A stretch of 64,000 nucleotides of DNA from Acidobacteriota bacterium (GTDB taxonomy: Bacteria > Acidobacteriota > Terriglobia > Bryobacterales > Bryobacteraceae): positions 1-64,000 of the forward strand of contig QHXW01000367.1 of the NCBI GenBank assembly GCA_003223115.1, read 5' to 3'. The notes under the pieces were generated by a model. The model had not been told where the DNA came from and made no database searches. It was given only the letters and a program-made list of their open reading frames with translations. The position numbers were made by a program, and so were the translations under genes. How positions within the stretch are numbered: position 1 is the stretch's first letter; the number at the start of each line of letters is the position of its first letter. Shown here piece after piece: positions 17,892-27,373 of the stretch.

Positions 17892-18889
17892 TCACTGCGG
17901 TGCAACCGCCACGCAGATTCCCGCCCCGTCAAAGGAGCCAATCCGGCGATTACTGACGGTCAGGTTCGAGAGCACCGCATCGTTGCAGGGTGCCAACCCA
18001 GCGGGTGGAGTTGGCACAACGATGTTCACCTGGTAGAGGCCACAAAACCCGGGGTCAGCCCGCTGAAAACTGGCTTGTTGGCCGGGGGTAGGATCGCAGC
18101 CGCTAGATTGTACCAGACACTCGGCCCAAAATGGTGGCCTGCCCGGCTCCGCGAGGCTCCGCGGATCCGCGTTGGGGGCGTAATTGAATGCGAGGACTAC
18201 TGGGGCAGAGGGAGCGGACGCGGGCGTAGCCTTCCCTGATGCAAGCGCGAGGGTCGTGTTGCCCAGACCAACAGCCCCGAGCACAAGCGTTTCCCCGGGC
18301 TTGGCTGGGGCAACATTAGTCACTCGGCAGCCATCCGCGTGTGTGACAATTCCTCTGGCCGCCGACGGAGCTTGCATCGCGGTGGTAATCGTATCGCCCT
18401 CGCGTGACACCTGGATCTTATCGACCTGCGGCAGCAACTCGATCGCGGCGCCGTTCGCGCCACTCTGGTCAACGATCAGTTGGGCGACATTGGAACCCAG
18501 CCCCGCAAATACGCCCATTTCGAACGGGATCTGAAGTGTGATGCCAGTAAGGAAGCCACAGCCCGTCAACTGCGCACTGGTGCACGTTTTGATCGGGAAT
18601 ACCTCCAACAGCGGAACGGGAATTGGGCCCTGCGGCGAAACCGACTGCTGAAGCGAAACCGAGACACCAGCCAGTGTTGTCGGGAGGTCCGGGCCGCTGG
18701 CGAGAACTGGCTGCCTCAGGTTGGCTCCCACTCCCTGAACAAATATCGTGACCACCTCCCCCGGCGCTACCTCGATCGGAACAGGCGGGGTAAAACCCGC
18801 TCCTACTACTATAGTGCTCGTTTGGCAGAGCAGAGCTCGTTATAGTACGACCACTAGACTAGAAGAGCCTCTCGAATGGCTCTGTTCAT
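17892..18889 (-). pseudogene. TIGR03437-like secreted protein with damaged 5' end
   Basis: From about 18831 leftward one frame reads TSTIVVGAGFTPPVPIEVAP, GEVVTIFVQGVGANL and then a beta-rich body to VSNRRIGSFDGAGICVAVAP. This is the pattern of the TIGR03437 domain common in Solibacter secreted proteins. The best continuous ORF starts at 18755, inside the conserved opening. Upstream the frame hits a TAA at 18842-18840. A plausible signal peptide begins at an ATG at 18889 (MNRAIREALL) in another frame. It would join the main frame if one copy of a CTAGA doublet at 18854-18863 were removed, leaving only the TAA. The gene is probably inactive or starts internally without a signal peptide. Confidence 0.6.
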
Positions 18890-19044
18890 CACCACACGTC
18901 CTAGCTTGGTATTGACGAATCCGCACCAGTAGATGTGGATTCGTCTAACACGAAAAGCGTCGTAATTTCGTTGAGGCCGTGTTCGACGACCATATGGCCG
19001 TGGCCGTCCAAGAGGGGAAGACAGTCTTGAGACCGGGTTCCGGG

Positions 19045-19095
19045 AGCTACATCGACGGTGGCTGAGTCTTTGTGCCCGGAGTCTGCGCCTTGCTG
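19045..19095. repeat. 51-bp imperfect direct repeat, copy B
   Basis: Covers the last codons and stop of the membrane-protein gene ending at 19047. The partner is 17198-17248 (47 of 51 identical). Confidence 0.9.
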
Positions 19096-20591
19096 CGGGT
19101 GGCGGTTTCAGCGCGACTGGATTGCTTGTGCACTTGCGCGAAATATTGCTGCACGTACTGCTGAAATATCACCGGCACCTCGTCGCGGCTGATTTCTCCG
19201 CCGGCATCGGAATGCGTGGCATTGTTTTGTGAATAGGCGGTGTGCAGCGGCTGCTGATTAGAGGGCACTTCCACCGAGATCTCGCCGGTGACGTTAGCCG
19301 AGCGCTTGCCGATGATCTCGCTGATTTTTCCCATGGCCGCGAGCTGTTCCGCCAGGCGTGCTTCCTTGTTGCCGTCTTGCTTGCCAATGCCGCTGCCCGG
19401 CTGGCTGGACGCCTGCTGATCCGAGCTCTTCCCGCCGCCCTGCGCCTGGGCATTTTGCCCGTTCTTTCCTTCGGCTCCGGCCTGCTGATTTTCGGCATCG
19501 GTGGATTCCTGACTGCCGGACTGCTGCTGGCCCTGACCGGAAGCCCCCTTCTGACCCGGCCCCGAGCGCTGAGTTGATGCCTGGTGCGCATCTTGCCCGG
19601 TGTTCGCCTGGCGCTGCCCGCTCTGCTGTTTCATGCGTGAAATGAGGCTGGACATGGCGTCGCGCAGCTTGGACACCAGACTCGAGTTCTGATCGGAGCC
19701 GCCGAGCTCGGGCTTGCCACCCTCCGCCGTCCCGTTTTGGTCCGACTTGCGATCGCCCTGCGCGCCTTCTTTGGCGCTCTCCCCCGAGTTCGCGTCTGTG
19801 CCTTCCGAGGATTCCGGATCTCCCTGCTCCCCCTCCCCCTTCTCCGAACCCGCGGACTCTGATTTCGTTTTAGCGCTGACCTGCCGTTCGACCGGGCTGT
19901 TGATGGCATCCGGCTCCTCGACGGTGTCCAGAGCGGTATTAGAGGCCGGGTCGAGCTGGCCCACTTGGTTGGGATCACCTTCGGGAATCGAGAGTCCGAT
20001 CGGTTTGGGCTGCTGGGAACGCCGCGAGCCCCCTTTCTTGCGAAGCTCGGCCTGCTCGACGGTCGAAGATCCAAACGTCTGCATCAGGATAGTGGCCAGC
20101 GGCGCCTTCAGGTCGAGCGTACGGGTCATCCCGTAGCGCAGCGCAAAAAGACAGGTAGCCACCAGCCCGAGCGCCGCAAGCGCATACGCCGCACGCGGCA
20201 TCACAAAGGGAACCGCCCGTTCCAGATCCACGTTCTCGGCCACACGCTCGGCCTGTGCCTTCTGGGCCTCACGCATAGATTCGAGGCCTTTGTCCGGCGA
20301 AACTTCGAAATGGAGCGCGGTCGAGAGCGCATCAGCCAGGTAGAGCCGCTGATCGACCAGTTGGGCGATGGCATAAGCGGAGGGGACCCGCCGCAGGATT
20401 CGATAGGACCCCACACCCAGAGTGAGGATCGAAAGCAGGGCTGCCACCGGCCAGTCCAGCAGTTGCGTGCCGGTCACCAGCACCAGAATCACTGCCGCCA
20501 TGCCGACGCTCGCGGCGAACGCGGCCTGCCCTCCGAGTTCATTCCAGACGTAACGGTTGCGCGCCCTCCGAATTAAGTTGCGAACTGTCAT
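19047..20591 (-). CDS. Membrane protein with long Gln/Ser/Gly-rich region
   Basis: A 514-residue protein from the ATG at 20591 (a GTG at 20609 adds six residues). Two hydrophobic helices at about residues 25-60 (VGMAAVILVLVTGTQLL, VAALLSILTLGVG) and a third near 140 (AAYALAALGLVATCLFAL) anchor it in the inner membrane. Between helices 2 and 3 lies a helical part with AIAQLVDQRLYLADALSTAL. Residues 190-430 are extremely low-complexity, rich in Gln, Ser, Gly, Asn and Glu, and presumably disordered. The layout recalls DUF4175-like large membrane proteins that neighbour VWA proteins in this phylum, an assignment I hold loosely. It may be a scaffold working with the VWFA protein. Confidence 0.72.
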   Translation of the reverse strand: MTVRNLIRRARNRYVWNELGGQAAFAASVGMAAVILVLVTGTQLLDWPVAALLSILTLGVGSYRILRRVPSAYAIAQLVDQRLYLADALSTALHFEVSPDKGLESMREAQKAQAERVAENVDLERAVPFVMPRAAYALAALGLVATCLFALRYGMTRTLDLKAPLATILMQTFGSSTVEQAELRKKGGSRRSQQPKPIGLSIPEGDPNQVGQLDPASNTALDTVEEPDAINSPVERQVSAKTKSESAGSEKGEGEQGDPESSEGTDANSGESAKEGAQGDRKSDQNGTAEGGKPELGGSDQNSSLVSKLRDAMSSLISRMKQQSGQRQANTGQDAHQASTQRSGPGQKGASGQGQQQSGSQESTDAENQQAGAEGKNGQNAQAQGGGKSSDQQASSQPGSGIGKQDGNKEARLAEQLAAMGKISEIIGKRSANVTGEISVEVPSNQQPLHTAYSQNNATHSDAGGEISRDEVPVIFQQYVQQYFAQVHKQSSRAETATRSKAQTPGTKTQPPSM

Positions 20592-20754
20592 CGCTGTACC
20601 GAAAAGCACTACTCAGGGCGGGAAGCCTTTGGTGGCACCCTCACTCCAATTCTATTATCACTCGTAGTGCAATGCGGCTGCCGTTTGTCGCCTTCCAAAG
20701 TTAACAACGGCCAGAAACGTGATCTCAGGCCCTAGGCAGATTCGGGATAAAGGC

Positions 20755-22188
20755 ATGCCGGACGCTAGAATAGAAGAAGTGGACAAGCTACTCAAAGTAT
20801 TAATTGTGGATGACGAGGTCAGCCAGCGTACGGGCCTCGCGGGAATGGTAAACGCCTGGGGGATGGTGGCTGAAACAGCCTCCGAAGGTGGCCAGGCGCT
20901 CGACAAAGTATCTTCTTTTTCTCCCGATGTGATCGTTACAGATCTGAACATGCCGGGTGTAGATGGTTACCGGTTCCTGGAAAAATTACAGGAATCGGGG
21001 GATGCGCCGCCCACCATCGTCCTGACCGGATTCGGCAATATCGAAACCGGGGTGCGGACAGTACACGAGCTGGGCGCTTTCTGGTTCCTCGAAAAGCCGG
21101 TGCAGCCCAATGTGCTGCAGGTATTGTTGCGCCGTGCCGCGGCCCACAATAATTTGCGCACCACCAATCGCATTCTGGAACGCCAGCTTCTCTATAAGGG
21201 CTCCCTGGGCGAAATGGTGGGCACATCGCCGCGCATGCAGGAAATCTTTGTTCTGCTACAGCAGGCTGGTCCGACCAACGCCTGCGTGTTGATTTCCGGA
21301 GAAAGCGGAACGGGCAAAGAAATGGTAGCGCGCACGCTGCACGCGCTCAGCCCACGGCGCCAGGGTCCGTTCTTCGCCATCAACTGCGCCGCGTTACCTG
21401 AGACGCTCATCGAGAGCGAACTGTTCGGGCACGAGAAGGGCGCATTCACCGGTGCTTCGGAGCGGCGCGCAGGCTGCTTCGAAGTGGCACAGCACGGCAC
21501 TCTATTGCTCGATGAAATCGGTGAGATGCCCGCGCTGACACAGGCCAAGCTGCTTCGTATTCTGGAGGACTCCAAAGTCCGGCGGCTGGGCGGCAAGACG
21601 GAATTCGAGGTCGACGTCAGGGTTCTGGCGGCGACAAACAAGGTTCCCGAAGAGGCCGTTCGAGGCGGGCAGTTGCGCGAAGACCTCTACTACCGGCTGA
21701 ATGTATTCCACATCCATCTGCCGCCGCTGCGAGACCGCAAAGAGGACATTCCGCCGGTCACGGAATTTCTGCTCGGCGAGCTGAACCACAAACACAACTG
21801 CAAGGTGAGCGACGTCTCTCCAGACGTCCTCGAAGCATTCCAGCTCCACAATTGGCCCGGGAATGTCCGTGAGCTGCGGAATGTGCTGGAGCGCGCCGTC
21901 ATCCTGACCGGCGAAGGGACCATCGATATGAAACACCTCCCGGCATTCCTTCAGAATCGCAGCACCACCGTGCCTGTGCCGGCGCCTCCCGACGCCGATC
22001 CGTCCGACCTGGTTCAATTTTCCATTGGCACAACGGTGGAGGAAGCGGAAAAAGGGCTGATCCTGCGCACTCTCGAGCACACCAAAAACAACAAGACCCG
22101 GGCCGCCGAGATCCTGGGAATCAGTCTCAAGACACTCCACAACAAGCTCAAGGAATACGGATCGAAAGAAGTCACGGCGAACATGTAA
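20755..22188 (+). CDS. NtrC-family sigma-54 response regulator
   Basis: A 477-residue activator from the ATG at 20755 (a start at 20719 is also open). Receiver domain: about residues 12-125, with IVDDE, the phospho-acceptor Asp in VIVTDLNMPG, and LEKPVQP. AAA+ sigma-54 domain: about 155-385, with Walker A GESGTGKE, the sigma-54 contact loop GAFTGA intact, Walker B LLLDEIGEM and the arginine-finger region REDLYYRLN. A Fis-type helix-turn-helix ends the protein (NNKTRAAEILGISLKTLHNK). It activates sigma-54 promoters after phosphorylation by an unknown kinase; no kinase gene is adjacent, and the next gene is a convergent LuxR-type regulator. Confidence 0.93.
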   Translation: MPDARIEEVDKLLKVLIVDDEVSQRTGLAGMVNAWGMVAETASEGGQALDKVSSFSPDVIVTDLNMPGVDGYRFLEKLQESGDAPPTIVLTGFGNIETGVRTVHELGAFWFLEKPVQPNVLQVLLRRAAAHNNLRTTNRILERQLLYKGSLGEMVGTSPRMQEIFVLLQQAGPTNACVLISGESGTGKEMVARTLHALSPRRQGPFFAINCAALPETLIESELFGHEKGAFTGASERRAGCFEVAQHGTLLLDEIGEMPALTQAKLLRILEDSKVRRLGGKTEFEVDVRVLAATNKVPEEAVRGGQLREDLYYRLNVFHIHLPPLRDRKEDIPPVTEFLLGELNHKHNCKVSDVSPDVLEAFQLHNWPGNVRELRNVLERAVILTGEGTIDMKHLPAFLQNRSTTVPVPAPPDADPSDLVQFSIGTTVEEAEKGLILRTLEHTKNNKTRAAEILGISLKTLHNKLKEYGSKEVTANM

Positions 22189-22238
22189 ACAGCGCCGGTG
22201 GCCTTTGCAGGTGAGGTTTTGCCTGAATCCCAACCGTC

Positions 22239-22967
22239 TTACACGTGCAGTTTTTTATGAATGGCGTACAGCGCCAGCTCCAGCCGGTCTGAGACGCCTA
22301 GCTTGTCGAAGATGTTGTGCAGATGGTTCTTCACCGTCTGCTCGCTGATGAACATCTTTTCCGCCATCTGTTTGTTCTTGAACCCTTGCGCCACCAGCGA
22401 CACGATTTCCCGCTCGCGCTGGCTCAAGGGAGATCGTCCTCGCACGCGGTTCGAATCCACGGGCGCTTCTTCGTCTCCGGTGGCAAACTGGCGAATTACC
22501 GCAGCGGTGGTGTTCGAGTCCAACCAGATTTCACCGGCGTACACCTTTCGAATGCTTTTGAGAAGCAGATCGGTCGGGGACTGCTTCAGCACGATTCCCG
22601 ATGTCCCCAGCTTCATGGCCTGGACGAACTCGTTTTTGTCCTCCGAGGCGGTCAACACGATTACTTTCGTAGAACTGATCTTGGTGGCCTGTAGCCGCTC
22701 GAGAATCATGAGCCCGTGGGTACCCGGCATTCTCAGGTCGAGCAGCAGAATGTCGGGCTGGAGCTTCTCGATCGTGTCCAGCACCTCGTCGCCGTTACCG
22801 ACTTCCGCCAACAACTGAAAATCTTCCTGGGTGCCGAGCAGGCACTTGAGACCTTCACGGAAGATCGGATGGTCGTCGGCGATGACGATGCGAATCGGCT
22901 TATCCGGCTTTGGCTCTTCGGCCGAATCGGTACCGTTGCCGTTGGTTATGGCGCGCATTTCGATCAT
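22239..22967 (-). CDS. NarL/FixJ-type response regulator
   Basis: A 242-residue two-domain regulator. Receiver: about residues 25-145, with VIADDHP, the phospho-acceptor Asp in LLLDLRMPG, a conserved Thr in VIVLTASED and Lys in IVLKQSP. LuxR-type helix-turn-helix: about 175-240, with LSQREREIVSLVAQGFKNKQ and ISEQTVKNHLHNIFDKLGV. An in-frame ATG four codons in is an alternative start. No sensor kinase is adjacent, so this is an orphan regulator whose targets are unknown. It is convergent with the sigma-54 regulator and divergent from the TrmB-like gene. Confidence 0.92.
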   Translation of the reverse strand: MIEMRAITNGNGTDSAEEPKPDKPIRIVIADDHPIFREGLKCLLGTQEDFQLLAEVGNGDEVLDTIEKLQPDILLLDLRMPGTHGLMILERLQATKISSTKVIVLTASEDKNEFVQAMKLGTSGIVLKQSPTDLLLKSIRKVYAGEIWLDSNTTAAVIRQFATGDEEAPVDSNRVRGRSPLSQREREIVSLVAQGFKNKQMAEKMFISEQTVKNHLHNIFDKLGVSDRLELALYAIHKKLHV

Positions 22968-23162
22968 AGCGAATCACTGGCTCAATTGTATGGTTGGTCT
23001 AGTACTAAGTCAATGCTGGTAACCCTCAGAAATAGATCGGGTTTTCACCTGACTGAACGGCCCGGACGGCAAAACAGCTCAGGTGATTCCCCGATGGAAA
23101 CCCACACGATCCAGCGTTTCTGTTTTTGAATTTGCGGCCGGTGTTGATATTGTTATGAGTCG

Positions 23163-23981
23163 ATGGGTGAGCAAGTTGTCGAAGTTGAATTTCAACGATT
23201 CTGGCGCAGGCTGCAGCAACTCGGTTTGAACGCCTACGAATCGCGGTCTTATCTGGTGCTCCTCGGTCATCCGAAATTCAAAGCCCTCGAATTGGCTGCC
23301 CGGGCGCACGTGCCGCGACAAAAGATCTACGAAGTGCTGGACAGTCTGGTGGAAAAGGGGTTTGCGCAGGTGGTGCAGGAGAAGACCAAGCTCTTCTCGG
23401 CGGTCGAGCCCAACCTGGCCATCCCCAGCTACCTCTCACGCAAGCGGCAGCTTCTGGAGCATGAACTCACGGACCAGAGTCGCGTCGCCGCCGGGTTGAT
23501 TGACGATCTGAAGACGCTGTACTCGGAAGGACAGGGTGGACGCGGGACTCTCGATTTTCTGAGGATCGTGACCGAGCCGGCTCAAACAGCGGCCGAATAT
23601 CGCAAAATGCTGTCTGAAGTGACCAGTGAGTATCTCGAATTTTCACGCCCGCCGTATGCCGTCGATCCTCTGGACGAGAAGCTGGTGAAACAGGCGCGCG
23701 AGGGTGGCGTCGCCTGCCGGCTGTTGCTTGAATCCGCCACGCTCGACGATACGCACCGGCAGCGCCTGGGAGAATATTCAGCGGCCGGAGTGGAAGTGCG
23801 CCAAGTGGCCTCGCTGCCCATGAAGCTGGCACTGTTCGACTGCCGCCGCGGTCTGATTGCGTTGCTCGACCCTGTGATCACGCGCCCCGCGTGGACGGCG
23901 CTGGTATTCGACCACAACGGCATGGGCGAAGCACTAAAGGGTTTATTCGAGGAATACTGGAAGCGAGGAAAACCACTCTAG
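23163..23981 (+). CDS. TrmB-like transcriptional regulator
   Basis: A 272-residue protein. The N-terminal winged helix (about residues 10-80) reads LNAYESRSYLVLLGHPKFKA, ELAARAHVPRQKIYEVLDSL, VEKGFAQVV, the hallmark of the TrmB family, which is best known from archaea as sugar-responsive repressors. A helical linker (SYLSRKRQLLEHELTDQSRV) leads to a C-terminal ligand-binding-like domain resembling the phospholipase-D-type fold of TrmB (RLLLESATL, MKLALFDCRRGLIALLDP). The ligand is unknown. It is 29 bases from the end of the convergent glycosyltransferase gene. Confidence 0.82.
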   Translation: MGEQVVEVEFQRFWRRLQQLGLNAYESRSYLVLLGHPKFKALELAARAHVPRQKIYEVLDSLVEKGFAQVVQEKTKLFSAVEPNLAIPSYLSRKRQLLEHELTDQSRVAAGLIDDLKTLYSEGQGGRGTLDFLRIVTEPAQTAAEYRKMLSEVTSEYLEFSRPPYAVDPLDEKLVKQAREGGVACRLLLESATLDDTHRQRLGEYSAAGVEVRQVASLPMKLALFDCRRGLIALLDPVITRPAWTALVFDHNGMGEALKGLFEEYWKRGKPL

Positions 23982-24010
23982 GCAGACGTCGGGAGTAGAG
24001 ACAGCGGGCG

Positions 24011-24994
24011 CTACCGCGTCTCGCCCGCCACGCCGCGTTTCTTCTGGGTGAGGATTTCGCGCACCGCGTACGTGCGCCGGCCCTGGCTTTCGAAGTAAGT
24101 CCGGATCATCACCTCGCCCAGCAAACCTGTCGAAAACATCATCAGACCGGCCAGTAACAGCAGCCCGCCCAATAGCATCAATGGCCCGTGGTGCAGAAAA
24201 ATATCGTGTCCGTTGATGAGCTTGTCCGCGGCACAGTAGGCCAGAATCAGGAACCCAAGCGACGTCCCGCTCAGTCCCCACGCTCCAAAGAAATGCATGG
24301 GCCGAGTGAAATACTGCAGCAGAAAGCGAACGGTCAGGATATCGAACAGCACGCGGAAGGTGCGGCTCAGACCATAGTGCGACTCGCCAGCCGCCCGGTG
24401 CGTGTTGCGAATCGGCACTTCGGCGACGCGCGCGCCATAAAAGCTGGCCAGCGCCGGGATAAAGCGGTGCAGATCTCCGTAAAGATTGACGTCTTTCAAA
24501 ACTTCAGAGCGGTACGCCTTGAAGGTCGTGCCGAAATCCCGAAGGTCGAGGCCCGATGCGCGCGCCATGAGAAAATTCGCAATGCGCGACGGCAGCTTTC
24601 GCGTAATCGGATTATCGACACGGTCCTTGCGCCAGCCGCTGGCAATATCGAAGCCTTCGTCGATTTTCGCCAGCAGCGCCGGAATATCCTCAGGATCATG
24701 CTGCAGATCGCCATCCATGGCGATGACAATCTTGCCCTTGGCTTCGTGAAACCCCGCGGAAAGGGCGGCACTTTGTCCGAAATTGCGCCGAAGGCGGACA
24801 ACTTTCAAGCGGGGATCGGTCTCTACCAGGTTTGCCAAGAGCTCGAAACTGCGATCTGTTGATGCATCGTCCACAAAAAGGATCTCGTAGGGCCGGTGCA
24901 ACGCTTCGAGCACTGCGGTCAATCGATCGTACAGCGGCAAGATGGACTGTTCCTCGTTGTGTACGGGAACTACGATCGATAACATGACGTTCAT
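24011..24994 (-). CDS. GT2 membrane glycosyltransferase (DPM1/ArnC-like)
   Basis: A 327-residue enzyme. The GT-A domain (about residues 1-220) has LSIVVPVHNEEQSILPLYDR, LFVDDASTDRS, VIAMDGDLQHDPEDIPALL (metal-binding acidic motif) and FGTTFKAYRSEVLKDV. Two C-terminal membrane helices (about 235-260 and 270-295) place it at the inner membrane, as in polyprenyl-phosphate glycosyltransferases. It probably transfers a sugar from a nucleotide donor to undecaprenyl phosphate. The start at 24994 follows a T-rich stretch. It is the last gene after the PA2779/C39/TPR-barrel cluster, 115 bases away, so membership of that operon is likely but not certain. Confidence 0.9.
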   Translation of the reverse strand: MNVMLSIVVPVHNEEQSILPLYDRLTAVLEALHRPYEILFVDDASTDRSFELLANLVETDPRLKVVRLRRNFGQSAALSAGFHEAKGKIVIAMDGDLQHDPEDIPALLAKIDEGFDIASGWRKDRVDNPITRKLPSRIANFLMARASGLDLRDFGTTFKAYRSEVLKDVNLYGDLHRFIPALASFYGARVAEVPIRNTHRAAGESHYGLSRTFRVLFDILTVRFLLQYFTRPMHFFGAWGLSGTSLGFLILAYCAADKLINGHDIFLHHGPLMLLGGLLLLAGLMMFSTGLLGEVMIRTYFESQGRRTYAVREILTQKKRGVAGETR

Positions 24995-25109
24995 TTTATT
25001 TTATTCCAAAAAAAAACTCTGCTCAGTCATCTAGACTGGTCAAATTCGGGCAGGAGCGCCGGTCTCCCGGACCGGTCCTCAATTCCATGATATCAACGCC
25101 ACGTTTCGA

Positions 25110-26819
25110 TTAATGCGACGTGGTGAGATAGAAGGCATTCGCGCCGCTGCGCAAATCCTTCCCATAAGAGAAGACGATGCCCAAGCCGCCCAGGGTACGC
25201 ACTTTGACTTGGATGCCTGTATCCATTTGCCAATTCCGCGCCCTGAAGCTTCCTGAAGCATCCGAAATTCTGCCGGAATCGAAAAACGGGCCGATGCGGA
25301 ACTGGAACAACGTGCCGTCATAGATGCTGCGGTCCGCCTCGGAATTGAACAGAACGTAATCACGGCCTAGCGGCGCGCTACCCTTCTTGCCGTCATGGGT
25401 GCCGATGTGCGCTCGCAAAGGCAAATCGTTGTCCCGTTCGAGCCCGAGAATGAACAGCTCATCGAGAGGGACCATGCCGAATGTCTTGCCGGCGCGAAGT
25501 CTGCCTGATATCCGGTACTTGTCGCCTTCCTTCACCGGTATCCAACGCGCATCGGTGGAACCTTGAATGCGCCAAAACGCACCGAAGCCGGGCGCAAACA
25601 GCTTGCCGAATTCTCCCGAAGCGGTGGCCGTGACGGTGGCGCACTCCTCTGGGATGCGGAACAGCGGATGATCCAGTTGCGCGTGGTACTTGAGCGCCGG
25701 TCCATTGGTGAACAGCCGCGAGCTCGTGGGCGCCGTGAACCTGGCGAACGTCCTATCCGATAAAGCCAGCGCTGTTGACCAGCTCCATTCATCGTTGATC
25801 ACCGACCGGAAGTCAATGCCGCCTTCGAGTTTGTTGAGGTGCAGATCGCTAAGCTGCGCGGCGTCTCCGTGATAGGTCGTGTGCAAGTCCCAGTGCTCGA
25901 TCCTTCCGTCGAGGTAAAAGCGGAGGCGGAGTGCGGGATTCGCTTCGAGCGGCATCGACAGCGCCGCGAAAGCACGCCGTTTCTCCGGGTCGAAGCGGAG
26001 AAGCGAGGTGAAATTCACCGCCGATCGCCAGAAGTTGTAGAACTCCGGGTAAATTGTTTCGTACGGCAAGCCGCGCAGCCAGGAAACCAACGCGGCAGCT
26101 TTCGAGTTTCCCCAGCCACCCCGTTCAGCCGAGCGAAACACCAGGTCGAATTTCTGGTCTTCTTTACGCGCAACTAAATCCAGCCGGTAGCGGGAAAAAA
26201 TCTCGATCAGGTCGAGCAGCGCTTCGGTTCGCCAGAAATCGTGCAACTCGAGCGGACCCGCCGGGGCCATGGCAAAGGCGCGATCCAAAAGCACAGGATC
26301 AAGCGGCGGCACAGGTTCCATCCGAATTTGCTCGATATACGGTTTGCCGATTCGATTCCAGTATTGGAGCGCGGCTTCAAGATTGTTTTCGAGGAAATAA
26401 ACGCTCGCCAGCAGGTCGATGGCATAGCGGTCGGAGCGATCCAACCTGAGAGCGCGATCCAGATTCTTCGTCGCTTCCCGTAAATTTTTCCGCGCGAACG
26501 CCAGACCGCCCAGCTCCACCGGAAAGCGCTTATCGAGGGGCGCTTTTCTCTGGCCGGCGGCAAGAGCCTGGGCCGCTTCATCCCAACGTTGAAGCCGCGC
26601 AAGAGACATCCCGGCGTAGTAGTCCAGGTCGGGCGCGGGATTTGGCTCCCTGTGCCACAGCGCCACAATATCGGACCAACGCTCCTCCGCGTAAAGCGTT
26701 CTTACGGCGGCGAGCGTTTCTTCCGACGCACGCAAATTCGGAATGGCGCACAGAACCAGCAGGCTGAGAATTGGTGTGAGGGCGCAGATGAGCAGAGCCC
26801 GCGGCGGGGCCGGCGTCAC
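25110..26819 (-). CDS. Exported TPR protein with outer-membrane barrel-like C terminus
   Basis: A 569-residue protein. I use the GTG at 26819, whose GTGA overlaps the stop of the C39 peptidase gene; an upstream start at 26870 would run 55 bases into that gene. A signal segment (LLICALTPILSLLVLCAI) is followed by TPR-like helices (about residues 35-190: YYAGMSLARLQRWDEAAQAL, ELGGLAFARKNLREATKNLD, DLLASVYFLENNLEAALQYW). From about 200 on the sequence is amphipathic and strand-rich with many aromatics, resembling an outer-membrane barrel, ending in a surface-antigen-like part (LFQFRIGPFFDSGRIS, GGLGIVFSYGKDL). It may act as the envelope partner of the peptidase. Confidence 0.78.
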   Translation of the reverse strand: MTPAPPRALLICALTPILSLLVLCAIPNLRASEETLAAVRTLYAEERWSDIVALWHREPNPAPDLDYYAGMSLARLQRWDEAAQALAAGQRKAPLDKRFPVELGGLAFARKNLREATKNLDRALRLDRSDRYAIDLLASVYFLENNLEAALQYWNRIGKPYIEQIRMEPVPPLDPVLLDRAFAMAPAGPLELHDFWRTEALLDLIEIFSRYRLDLVARKEDQKFDLVFRSAERGGWGNSKAAALVSWLRGLPYETIYPEFYNFWRSAVNFTSLLRFDPEKRRAFAALSMPLEANPALRLRFYLDGRIEHWDLHTTYHGDAAQLSDLHLNKLEGGIDFRSVINDEWSWSTALALSDRTFARFTAPTSSRLFTNGPALKYHAQLDHPLFRIPEECATVTATASGEFGKLFAPGFGAFWRIQGSTDARWIPVKEGDKYRISGRLRAGKTFGMVPLDELFILGLERDNDLPLRAHIGTHDGKKGSAPLGRDYVLFNSEADRSIYDGTLFQFRIGPFFDSGRISDASGSFRARNWQMDTGIQVKVRTLGGLGIVFSYGKDLRSGANAFYLTTSH

Positions 26820-27364
26820 CGTGCGGGCTGAGGAACGGCGAGCAGGGTCCAATACTGCGCCGCGGCCCACTCTTTTTCAAAGCTCTGCCGGTCGACTTTA
26901 ATCAACTTGCGGCGGGCCGGATCGTTGACCATCAGAATCCCCGCAGCCGGGTCGATGCCGGCGACCACCACGTAATGAAGCGACGCGCCATTCGATTCTT
27001 TGAGACACGCGATCAGCGGTCTGCCCTTTCCGATGTGCCGCTTGAGTTCGGCCCAGTCACCCCGAAAAACGTACGGCTGAAACCCGTTTCGGCGAAAATA
27101 TCGCTCCATATCGGCGCCGCGAATGCCCTTGAGATCCTGGGAGTAGAGCGCCTGCTGGATTTGCCGCGGGTCGGCTTCAGCGCCAGCCATCACTTGTCTA
27201 CTACGCGCCCAATAGCGCATCAGCATCGCGATGGATGCCGAGCCGCAGCCATTCTTCTCCTGCTTGACAAATGGCACATCCAGCCAGACGGCTGAACCGC
27301 ACCACGATACGAGCGCCAACCCGATTGTCGAGAACCAAAGGCGCCTGGCGCGGAGACGCAGCAT
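26816..27364 (-). CDS. C39-like cysteine peptidase, PA2778-like
   Basis: A 182-residue exported protein. After a signal segment (IGLALVSWCGSAVW) comes VPFVKQEKNGCGSASIAMLM with the presumed nucleophile Cys40, then LHYVVVAGID with His130 and VNDPARRK with Asp148, a complete C39-type triad. Length and gene context match the PA2778 family of Pseudomonas, whose members also carry TPRs; here the TPRs are on the next protein, joined by a GTGA overlap. Ten bases upstream lies a PA2779-like gene, the same neighbour as in Pseudomonas. The likely role is proteolysis in the periplasm. The substrate is unknown, and the PA2779-like protein is a candidate partner or substrate. Confidence 0.85.
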   Translation of the reverse strand: MLRLRARRLWFSTIGLALVSWCGSAVWLDVPFVKQEKNGCGSASIAMLMRYWARSRQVMAGAEADPRQIQQALYSQDLKGIRGADMERYFRRNGFQPYVFRGDWAELKRHIGKGRPLIACLKESNGASLHYVVVAGIDPAAGILMVNDPARRKLIKVDRQSFEKEWAAAQYWTLLAVPQPAR

Positions 27365-27373
27365 GAACCGCGG

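Noticed and set aside
21502-22233. 243-codon minus-strand ORF
   Set aside because: Shadow of the sigma-54 regulator, which has all family motifs on the plus strand.
25059-25075. CCGGTC/GACCGG hairpin as terminator of the TPR-barrel gene
   Set aside because: It lacks a T run on the minus strand, and transcription may need to continue into the glycosyltransferase gene.
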